Part shown: piece by piece, positions 8,148-13,935 of the stretch
Layout: the number at the start of each line of letters is the position of its first letter
Position numbering within the stretch: the stretch's first letter is position 1
NCBI GenBank assembly: GCA_964247295.1
Contig: CAXTTV010000111.1
Coordinates: forward strand, 1-16,204
Source: CAXTTV01 sp964247295
Lineage (GTDB): Bacteria; Chloroflexota; Ktedonobacteria; Ktedonobacterales; Ktedonobacteraceae
Direction: 5' to 3'
DNA: 16,204 nt
Notes under the pieces: generated by a model
Databases searched by the model: none
What the model was told of the DNA's origin: nothing
Seen by the model: the letters and a program-made list of their open reading frames with translations, nothing else
Program-made: the position numbers and the translations under genes

Positions 8148-9410
8148 ATGAGTGCTGAGGTTTCTGCAAGACAGGTTCAGGTGATTATGGATCTGATACA
8201 CTGCATTACCAGTGGTTGCGAGATTGAAGAACTTTCTCAAAAGATTTTATGGGGAGCGAGTCGTCTGGTTGATAGTCAGTATTGCTGCCTCTATAAATAT
8301 CTACCAGCCGAGAAAGACCTTCTTCCCTTAGCTGAATTGCGTGCGACCCAGTTCGCTGTACCTCAGAGTCTGGAGAGGCCGCCAGCGACAAAGGAGCGTC
8401 CTCGATCCAGTCTTGCTACAATCGCACTCGCGCGAAGAGAGCCCGTCGTGAGCCTTCGAGAGTATGAAGATAGTTCCTCCGAGACAGAATGGATCGCGCT
8501 TCCCTTGATTTCCCAGGGAAAGGCTTTAGGCGTCCTGGAACTTCAGCCCTCCATCCCTGTAAACGAAGGGGAGATGCAAATCTTGAAAGGGATCGCCGAG
8601 ATTGCCGCCGTGGCATTGCAGCAGATCCAATTAAATCAGACTGGTGTAACGCTGCTCCCATTCCATCTTAAAGATCAGGATGGTCAGACTAATCTACTTT
8701 CTCTGATCTCCCATGAGCTTCGGTCTCCACTCAACACCCTCAATGGCTTTCTGGACCTCACCTTGGAAGAGATCGTTGGAGACCTGAACCCGCAGCAGCA
8801 TGAATTTATTCAACGCGCACGCGCGAGTAGCGAGAACCTGTATGCCATGCTGGAAGATCTTTTCCTAATCTCACGCGTCGATAGTAAGCAGTTGCGCCTC
8901 TCGCGGGAGGTCTGCGAAGTCCGAGAAATTATCGAAAACGCCGTAGAGGATGTAGAACTAAGCGCCCGAGATCGGCAGATAGCGGTTCAACTTCAGCTAT
9001 CGACGGCCCCTTCCAGAGTCTATACAGACCCTGTCCGCCTTCAACAGCTTGTGCGTAACTTACTGGTGAATGCCATCAACTTCACGTTACCTGGTGGGAA
9101 GGTAGAGATTAGCGCCCGAGAGGTTTCTGTAAGGGATCTACCCCGGCCCGCAAAGGGAGAAATCGGAGAGCACTGGCTACAACTAGAGGTCAGAGATACA
9201 GGGATAGGGATCGAGCAGGAGTACCAGCAGAAAATTTTTGAGCGCTTTTTCCAGATCGCCACCGTTCATGGTGGAAGAAGCGGTGGATTGGGATTAGGTT
9301 TAAGCGTTGTTCAACTAATAGTCGAGAAATCAGATGGATTCGTAGAAATTAAAAGCATTCCTGGTCAGGGGAGCGTCTTTACTTGTTGGTTGCCGGGTAT
9401 TCTTTTATAA
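8148..9410 (+). CDS. Soluble GAF-domain histidine kinase (orphan)
   Basis: 420-residue sensor kinase with no membrane segment, so it should act in the cytoplasm. Residues about 15-165 look like a GAF sensor domain (SRLVDSQYCCLYKY, then LPLISQGKALGVLELQ and the closing MQILKGIAEIAAVALQQ helix). The phospho-acceptor domain has H189 in SHELRSPLNTL. The ATPase domain has an N-box (NLLVNAINFT), a G1 box (DTGIGIEQEYQQKIFERFF) and a G2 box (GLGLGLSVVQLIVE). Two adjacent cysteines in the GAF domain (YCCLY) could bind a cofactor or sense redox state, but that is speculative. No response regulator lies next to it. It may feed the regulator at 5363 or one encoded elsewhere. The start is supported by AAAAGG 7 nt upstream. 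Confidence 0.92.
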   Translation: MSAEVSARQVQVIMDLIHCITSGCEIEELSQKILWGASRLVDSQYCCLYKYLPAEKDLLPLAELRATQFAVPQSLERPPATKERPRSSLATIALARREPVVSLREYEDSSSETEWIALPLISQGKALGVLELQPSIPVNEGEMQILKGIAEIAAVALQQIQLNQTGVTLLPFHLKDQDGQTNLLSLISHELRSPLNTLNGFLDLTLEEIVGDLNPQQHEFIQRARASSENLYAMLEDLFLISRVDSKQLRLSREVCEVREIIENAVEDVELSARDRQIAVQLQLSTAPSRVYTDPVRLQQLVRNLLVNAINFTLPGGKVEISAREVSVRDLPRPAKGEIGEHWLQLEVRDTGIGIEQEYQQKIFERFFQIATVHGGRSGGLGLGLSVVQLIVEKSDGFVEIKSIPGQGSVFTCWLPGILL

Positions 9411-9513
9411 ACTTGTATCAAAAGAGGAACAAAGAGATCTTCACAAAACTATTCAAGAAAGCTCATTGTGTGTCAGAATAGCTACATTTAGAAAATCTTT
9501 ACACCTTTTACCC

Positions 9514-9543
9514 TTGACTGGACTCTATAAAGCAGGCTATACT
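9514..9543 (+). promoter_or_regulatory. Near-consensus SigA promoter
   Basis: TTGACT (9514-9519) and TATACT (9538-9543) are separated by 18 bp, each one mismatch from consensus. It is the best -35/-10 pair seen in the window. Transcription would begin near 9550. The next coding start is at 9883, so the transcript would carry a leader of about 330 nt or be a separate small RNA. Confidence 0.65.
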
Positions 9544-9713
9544 CATTCTATCCCTATCATAAGGGCAAGACTTCCGTGCTAGCGAACCAGCCCGGCTCGT
9601 AATGGGAGCACTGATAGTCATACTTCTAAAAGAAAATAATAGGTAGATCCAAATGCTCTGTGGCAGCATGTGTACCAGAGCGCCAGGAAAGGAGCTGCCG
9701 AACCTTCCACGTC

Positions 9714-9734
9714 GTTTGTTTGTTACAAACAAAC
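9714..9734. repeat. 21-bp near-perfect palindrome, possible operator
   Basis: GTTTGTTTGT (9714-9723) and ACAAACAAAC (9725-9734) are exact reverse complements around a single central T. The near-absent loop argues for a dimeric repressor site (TetR-like operators have this size and symmetry) rather than an RNA hairpin. A T-poor tail makes it a weak terminator candidate. The binding protein, if any, is not in this window. Confidence 0.45.
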
Positions 9735-9761
9735 TTTCCAATTTGTCTTATAAACTCCGGG

Positions 9762-9809
9762 GACCTTACGCCGAAAAGCTAATAGGTGCTCTCTTGATTA
9801 AGTAAGGTC
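9762..9809 (+). repeat. Inverted repeat in the leader of the small operon
   Basis: GACCTTAC (9762-9769) and GTAAGGTC (9802-9809) are perfect 8-bp arms around a 32-nt loop. A-rich sequence follows, not a T tract, so this is not a standard terminator. It could be an RNA control element upstream of the gene at 9883. Confidence 0.4.
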
Positions 9810-9882
9810 AGAAAAATTTGACCAGGGTAGATGCGTATATACGTTATCAAAGAGTTTGCACAACAAAAGGAGACAGACAATT

Positions 9883-10128
9883 ATGGGTATGCTGCGGATC
9901 ATGTCCCGTCGTGGTGACGATCAGGTCACGTGGGATGTTGCCAAGATTGACGCTAACGATGCAGAAGCACGAGCGGCTATCCAGGAAGCGGAGCGCATCT
10001 TTAACGAAGAGCGGGCCCGTGGAGCGACAGCTTTCAAAGTAGAGACTGGCAAGCCAAGCGAGCGGATCGAAAAGTTTGATAAGAACGCGGAACAGATCGT
10101 CATGGTTCCGAGGGTTGTGGGAGGTTAA
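9883..10128 (+). CDS. Small conserved-looking protein of unknown function
   Basis: 81-residue soluble, charged protein (MGMLRIMSRRGDD...). I do not recognise the function. The middle (about residues 24-45, DANDAEARAAIQEAERIFNEE) is a likely amphipathic helix rich in Ala, Glu and Arg, flanked by short strand-like segments, ending in IVMVPRVVGG. The start at ATG 9883 is chosen because AAAAGGAG lies about 10 nt upstream; the upstream TTG codons at 9856 and 9818 lack this. The next gene begins 24 nt after the stop and both end before a shared terminator, so they form a small operon. The shape suggests a compact alpha/beta domain or a binding partner of the downstream membrane-anchored protein. 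Confidence 0.75.
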   Translation: MGMLRIMSRRGDDQVTWDVAKIDANDAEARAAIQEAERIFNEERARGATAFKVETGKPSERIEKFDKNAEQIVMVPRVVGG

Positions 10129-10152
10129 GCCAGAGGAGGAGGAGCGAGAGCT

Positions 10153-10605
10153 ATGTTAGAAACCTTGAGCCTGTTTCTGGGTATCTGGCTGCTATTCCTG
10201 CTGCTGGCAATCTACTACCTTTCTCAGTCACCTGATGGTCGTATGGGACGGCTACGGGAATCTGTAAGTGAGCATCTATCCGCTGAGAGTCGGGCAAAGG
10301 CTTTAATGCGCGAGATGTTAAGCGAGTCGCAGTACCAGCAATTAACCAAGTTTGGCTATCTGGAAGTCTCCAGTCCCTCAATGGATCACCGTGTCTACCG
10401 TATTCCGGGGGCTGGGGGGCTGGTAAAGGTCTATGAAAAAGGGTGCGCAGTGATGGAGCTCTGCTTGCAACCGACGGAGCCCCTTCCTGATGGGGATGTT
10501 GTGGTCATGCACAAGTTGATGATCGAAGGGAACGAGCAAGAGTACCTGCAAAAGGCCAACCACTTCGCTCCTGGCATTATCTCCTTGCGCTGCCAACACC
10601 TTTAA
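10153..10605 (+). CDS. Small membrane-anchored protein of unknown function
   Basis: 150-residue protein with one N-terminal hydrophobic helix (about residues 5-24, LSLFLGIWLLFLLLAIYYL) followed by a soluble domain. The helix lacks a clear signal-peptidase site and looks like an anchor. The soluble part has a charged helix (SAESRAKALMREMLSESQY), then strand-like segments HRVYRIPGAGGLVKVYEKG, a cysteine pair (CAVMELC) and PDGDVVVMHKLMIEG. A strong AGGAGGAGGAG (10134-10144) sits 8 nt upstream of the ATG. It is co-transcribed with the 81-residue gene 24 nt upstream. I recognise no enzyme motif; a role with the upstream partner at the membrane is inferred only from context. Confidence 0.75.
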   Translation: MLETLSLFLGIWLLFLLLAIYYLSQSPDGRMGRLRESVSEHLSAESRAKALMREMLSESQYQQLTKFGYLEVSSPSMDHRVYRIPGAGGLVKVYEKGCAVMELCLQPTEPLPDGDVVVMHKLMIEGNEQEYLQKANHFAPGIISLRCQHL

Positions 10606-10639
10606 CTGTTACCCACCTCTGTCCTCTGTGAAGGTCAAT

Positions 10640-10674
10640 AAAGCCGACGCTTAAACGTCGGCTTTCATATTTTG
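10640..10674 (+). terminator. Intrinsic terminator of the small two-gene operon
   Basis: AAAGCCGACG (10640-10649) and CGTCGGCTTT (10656-10665) are perfect 10-bp arms with a 6-nt loop (CTTAAA), followed by CATATTTT. The A-flanked and T-flanked stem could work in both directions, though all nearby genes read rightward. Confidence 0.85.
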
Positions 10675-10838
10675 ACGAGTATATCTTTTTTACCCTGGAT
10701 ATTTCATTTTCCCTGTGTTTCTCCGTCCACTATTTTAGACTCAGATCTACTACCACTATCCTGGTTTTGGCACCGCGTTACTGGTCTTTTTTTATTATCA
10801 TCTCGCGTTCAATTACTTGCTACTATTGAGGGTTATAC
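10675..10838. other. Gene-free spacer before the receptor-kinase array
   Basis: Pyrimidine-rich sequence between the terminator at 10640 and the promoter cassette at 10839. An open frame here (10672-10884) has no ribosome site and no protein-like composition. I see no RNA gene or repeat. Confidence 0.5.
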
Positions 10839-10888
10839 GGGAGTAACAGGTATTCCCTCTCAACGACATCAAAACTCTTGCTGACAAT
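10839..10888 (+). promoter_or_regulatory. Array promoter cassette, copy 1
   Basis: The element has an imperfect inverted repeat GGGA (10839-10842) / TCCC (10854-10857), then a -35-like TCAACG (10860-10865), 17 bp, and a -10-like GACAAT (10883-10888). It matches the cassettes at 13817 and 15936 in order and spacing, but is the most diverged of the three. The shared CTCTC run just before the -35 is kept in all three. The inverted repeat next to the -35 could be a regulator site common to the array. Confidence 0.45.
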
Positions 10889-10935
10889 CAACGGTAGCGT
10901 TACATAGTTCTACGAATAAAGTAGCAAGATATTGG

Positions 10936-10953
10936 GGCGAGAAAGAAAGCAGG
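10936..10953 (+). promoter_or_regulatory. Conserved purine-rich block before the start codon, copy 1
   Basis: GGCGAGAAAGAAAGCAGG ends exactly 7 nt before the ATG at 10961. The same 18-bp block, with at most one change, ends 7 nt before the start of copies 2 and 3. It lacks a classical AGGAGG but occupies the ribosome-site position, so it probably serves in translation initiation or its control. Confidence 0.6.
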
Positions 10954-10960
10954 CCGCTTT

Positions 10961-13615
10961 ATGGAATGCTCTTTTTGCCATACAGAAAATCGGGTGGGAA
11001 GCCGTTTCTGTAGTTCTTGCGGCAATCCTTTATCCACCTCTCCAGAAAATGCCGGGATCGATAACCTGATTGTTGGTTCGCGCCTGCTTGGAGGGCGCTA
11101 TACTATCAAACGGATACTGGGGCAAGGGGGGATGGGGACTGCTCTGTTGGCAACTGATAATCGGATCAATGGCAAACTTGTAGTCATTAAGGAACTTATC
11201 TCGAACAATACTAATCCTACTCATCGGGCGGACGATATTCGTAACTTTCGGCGGGAAGTCGCAATGCTCTCCTTGATTGTGCATCCGCTGGTTCCCAGTG
11301 TCACGGACCAGTTTCAGGAAGGTGATCTCTATTTTATTGTGCAGAGCTATGTGGATGGCGAGAACCTGGAGCAGCAGTTCGATCGCAATGGGCAACGGCC
11401 TCTGGACGAGGCTTTGCTCTTACGTAACGCGGTAGAGATCCTCGATGTGCTGGAGTATTTATCGCGACAGTCTCCGCCCATTATCCACCGAGATATTAAG
11501 CCATCCAACATTATTATTGGGACTCAGGACCGGCGGGCTCATCTGGTGGATTTTGGGATCGCGCGGGCCGAGACCATTCTCAATGCCAGGCGTAAGCAGA
11601 CTACTGCTTTAGGGACGCCGGGATATGCTCCACCGGAGCAGTATCAAGGGAACGCGGACGCGCGCTCAGATCTATATGGATTGGCGGCAACACTGCATCA
11701 TGTATTGACGGGGCGAGATCCGCGCAACTATCCACCCTTTGAGTATCCACCCGCGCGCGCGCTGAATCCGTCATTGGACGTACAGACGGAGCAGATCTTA
11801 CAACGAGCGTTGCAGCGTGAGCCGCTGAAGCGGTACGCCAGCGCGTACGAGATGCGTCAGGATGTTGAGCAGGTCTTGAATCGGCGCTTTGGGACCGGTG
11901 CCAGCAGCAATAATTATATTTTTGGAGCTTCCGATCAGCAGCAAGGACCCGATGGAGGGGGGATTACGAAAGGCGGATGGATACAGAACTCTTCTTCACT
12001 GACGCCTCCATTAGGCGCTTTCTCTCAGCCTGGATTGTCAGGGAAAACAGTAATGCCACCCAGGAAGCCGCTACGAAATCGCGTATTTGTCCTGGTCCTT
12101 GCCACGTTGCTAATTTTGTCTGTCATTATCTTCTCTCTCTATGCTTTACGTGCTAATGGGAATAGTACTTCTGGTTCCATCACTACACCTGGATCGGGAC
12201 CAGATGCGCTCACCGGCATAGGCGTGGTGAAAGCTCGCAATGGTGAGATGCTTGGGGTGAGCGATGGGCAATTTCCCTTTGATACAAACCGGGCCGATGG
12301 CGACCTGAAAAAGCAGGCCGCTGAACGCATTAAAGCGCATGATAGCAGTGCCGCCGAGTCATTTTTGCAGGGGGCCATTGACCAGGATAGCAGTGATCCC
12401 GAGGCGCATATCTATCTGGAAGATCAGAAGGTGCTGGCATCGGGACAGCCCTATATCACGATTGTGGCCGGTACATTTCTGACCGGGAGTAATCTTGGGG
12501 TAGGCCGTGATAATCTCCAGGGAGCGTTTGTGATGCAGCAGGAGGCAAACGCTCAACGATTGCTGCCGGGCGGCGTTTTAGTGAATCTGTTGATTGCGAA
12601 TTCGGGCAGTACTGCTGGGGATGTGCAGTCGGTCGCGAAACAGATCGTCAATATGGCGAGCAAGGACTCGCATCTTGTTGCGGTGTTGGGCTGGCCGTTT
12701 AGTTCACGAGCAATCAATGCGGGGAAGATCTTCACGCAGGCGCATCTGCCGATGGTCTCTCAGACGGCGACCTCCGATCTGTTAACTGGGTTCTCTCCCT
12801 ATGTGTTTCGCATCGCTCCCACCAACAAGCAGGAAGCGATTGTCGGAGCCAAATATGCGGAGACCAGCCTGCACGCCACGAAAGTCGCGCTCTTCTCTGA
12901 TCCAGCGGACTCTTATAGCAGTAACCTTGCCAACGATTTTAAGCAGCAGTTTGCTGCGGATGGGAACGCGATCGTAGATGAGGAGCAGTATACGGTAGGC
13001 AAGCCAGGGACGTTGCCGGGCTCGCTGGAGAAAGCGCTCAAGACGAACCCGGACATCATCTACTTCTCGGGTTACTCGCCAGATATCAGTACCCTGTTGA
13101 TCCATCTGCCGACAGAGGGGCCAGGCTCGAAGGTGCAGATTATGGGTGGTGATGCTCTGTACGAGCTTAATGGATATCCCAAGAGTGCGCGCGCGGGCTT
13201 CCTCAAGCTTCACTTTACCGCTCTAGCCTATCCCGATGCCTGGAAGCTTCAGGGGAAGGTGAACCCGGCTTTCTTTGAGGAGTATGCCCAGGCCTATGAT
13301 CCACAGCGTCGTCATCAAGACAATCCATATGGCTTTACGCGACCAGCCAGCGATGTGATCTTGAGTTATGATGGCCTGAAGATGCTCCTCACAGGCTGTG
13401 GGCAATTGATCACAGATTCTCACACTACAATAGTGCGGGAGGATCTGCGGAAAACGCTTGCGAGTATCACCGGGGACAAAGCGATCCAGGGAGTAAGTGG
13501 CCGATTATCTTTTGGCGGCAATGGTGATCCTCAAGACAAAGCCGTAGTGATCTTGCGCATCAGTCCTGAGGGATATGTAATTCTTGAGGGGGTTCGCGGT
13601 CAATTTTTCCTATAA
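10961..13615 (+). CDS. Receptor Ser/Thr kinase: zinc ribbon, kinase, PBP1 sensor (copy 1)
   Basis: 884-residue single-pass membrane receptor kinase. An N-terminal zinc ribbon has C3/C6 and C17/C20. The Hanks-type kinase domain (about 45-310) has the glycine loop LGQGGMGTALLA (53-64), ATP lysine K77, catalytic D178 in HRDIKPSN, metal-binding D197 in DFG, and GTPGYAPPEQ in the activation segment; all catalytic residues are present. A Gly/Ser/Pro/Gln-rich linker leads to one membrane helix (about 375-396, VFVLVLATLLILSVIIFSLY). Outside, a helical TPR-like segment (DLKKQAAERIKAHDSSAAE) precedes a LivJ-like type 1 periplasmic-binding domain (about 495-880), the fold that binds amino acids or similar small ligands. 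The inferred role is to bind a small ligand outside and phosphorylate Ser/Thr inside. The ligand and target are unknown. It is the first of three tandem paralogues. Confidence 0.93.
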   Translation: MECSFCHTENRVGSRFCSSCGNPLSTSPENAGIDNLIVGSRLLGGRYTIKRILGQGGMGTALLATDNRINGKLVVIKELISNNTNPTHRADDIRNFRREVAMLSLIVHPLVPSVTDQFQEGDLYFIVQSYVDGENLEQQFDRNGQRPLDEALLLRNAVEILDVLEYLSRQSPPIIHRDIKPSNIIIGTQDRRAHLVDFGIARAETILNARRKQTTALGTPGYAPPEQYQGNADARSDLYGLAATLHHVLTGRDPRNYPPFEYPPARALNPSLDVQTEQILQRALQREPLKRYASAYEMRQDVEQVLNRRFGTGASSNNYIFGASDQQQGPDGGGITKGGWIQNSSSLTPPLGAFSQPGLSGKTVMPPRKPLRNRVFVLVLATLLILSVIIFSLYALRANGNSTSGSITTPGSGPDALTGIGVVKARNGEMLGVSDGQFPFDTNRADGDLKKQAAERIKAHDSSAAESFLQGAIDQDSSDPEAHIYLEDQKVLASGQPYITIVAGTFLTGSNLGVGRDNLQGAFVMQQEANAQRLLPGGVLVNLLIANSGSTAGDVQSVAKQIVNMASKDSHLVAVLGWPFSSRAINAGKIFTQAHLPMVSQTATSDLLTGFSPYVFRIAPTNKQEAIVGAKYAETSLHATKVALFSDPADSYSSNLANDFKQQFAADGNAIVDEEQYTVGKPGTLPGSLEKALKTNPDIIYFSGYSPDISTLLIHLPTEGPGSKVQIMGGDALYELNGYPKSARAGFLKLHFTALAYPDAWKLQGKVNPAFFEEYAQAYDPQRRHQDNPYGFTRPASDVILSYDGLKMLLTGCGQLITDSHTTIVREDLRKTLASITGDKAIQGVSGRLSFGGNGDPQDKAVVILRISPEGYVILEGVRGQFFL
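12224..13299 (+). repeat. Segment of copy 1 whose borders match both sides of the N gap in copy 2
   Basis: The first 55 nt (12224-12278) equal 15217-15271 exactly, and the last 55 nt (13245-13299) equal 15372-15426 exactly. The next base differs on each outer side. The part between, 12279-13244, is 966 bp (322 codons) and corresponds to what the N gap hides in copy 2. It encodes most of the extracellular ligand-binding domain. Confidence 0.8.
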
Positions 13616-13647
13616 TCGTCTTTTTAAGGAAATCCGCTTCATACGTT

Positions 13648-13676
13648 AAAGCCAACACTCCTGTGTTGGTTTTATT
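13648..13676 (+). terminator. Intrinsic terminator after receptor kinase copy 1
   Basis: AAAGCCAACAC (13648-13658) pairs with GTGTTGGTTTT (13663-13673), with one G-U pair and a TCCT loop, running into a T-rich tail. It indicates that each array member is transcribed separately. Confidence 0.85.
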
Positions 13677-13816
13677 CTGTTATACTTGTTTTAATATTTT
13701 TGATTCGAATAACATACGGTAAATGAAATTATTTTTTCCTTCGTCCTCTATTTTTTTGTTTTTCGCATATTTTATCGTTTTTATATAGATATTCATTTTA
13801 AAAAAAGGAAAAGTAT
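13677..13816. other. Very AT-rich spacer between array copies 1 and 2
   Basis: This stretch is rich in A and T runs and has no coding frame with protein-like composition. It directly precedes the copy 2 promoter cassette. I see no RNA gene or mobile element. Confidence 0.5.
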
Positions 13817-13866
13817 AGGAAAACTGGTTTTTCCTCTCGACGGAATAGTGACTCCCATTTTATAAT
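13817..13866 (+). promoter_or_regulatory. Array promoter cassette, copy 2
   Basis: A perfect 7-bp inverted repeat, AGGAAAA (13817-13823) / TTTTCCT (13829-13835), overlaps the start of CTCTC. Then follow a -35-like TCGACG (13837-13842), 18 bp, and a consensus -10 TATAAT (13861-13866). The leader would be about 65 nt. The inverted repeat sits where an activator or repressor next to the -35 would bind. Confidence 0.6.
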
Positions 13867-13910
13867 GAGTGATGATGTTGCATGACTCAATAGATACAGT
13901 AAAAAATTTA

Positions 13911-13928
13911 GGCGAGAAAGAAAGTAGG
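13911..13928 (+). promoter_or_regulatory. Conserved purine-rich block before the start codon, copy 2
   Basis: GGCGAGAAAGAAAGTAGG differs from copies 1 and 3 by one C-to-T change. It ends 7 nt before the TTG at 13936, exactly the spacing seen before the ATG of the other copies. This fixes the TTG as the start of copy 2. Confidence 0.6.
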
Positions 13929-13935
13929 TTGCCCA

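Larger units (their letters stand above)
9550..9882 (+). other. Long putatively structured leader or small RNA
   Basis: This non-coding interval lies between a strong promoter and the gene at 9883 and contains several possible stems. CTATCA (9554-9559) pairs with TGATAG (9612-9617), stacked on GTGCT (9576-9580) with AGCAC (9607-9611). GGCAGC (9662-9667) pairs with GCTGCC (9694-9699). There are 10-bp arms at 9714-9734 and 8-bp arms at 9762-9769/9802-9809. I see no credible coding frame on either strand and could not match it to a riboswitch, 6S, RNase P, tmRNA or SRP RNA. The ribosome site AAAAGGAG lies at 9865-9872. Confidence 0.4.

Noticed and set aside
9550..9720. Known riboswitch, 6S, SRP, tmRNA or RNase P RNA
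   Set aside because: None of the core motifs of these classes that I can recall is present; only unclassified stems are seen.
9818..9882. Earlier TTG starts (9818 in another frame, 9856 in frame) for the small gene
   Set aside because: The ribosome site AAAAGGAG at 9865-9872 lies downstream of both and fits only the ATG at 9883.
10672..10884. 70-codon plus-strand open frame upstream of the array
   Set aside because: No ribosome site, low-complexity hydrophobic and serine-rich translation, and overlap with the conserved promoter cassette.
12782..13213. 143-codon minus-strand open frame inside receptor kinase copy 1
   Set aside because: It is the antisense of the ligand-binding domain, with a composition typical of a shadow frame.
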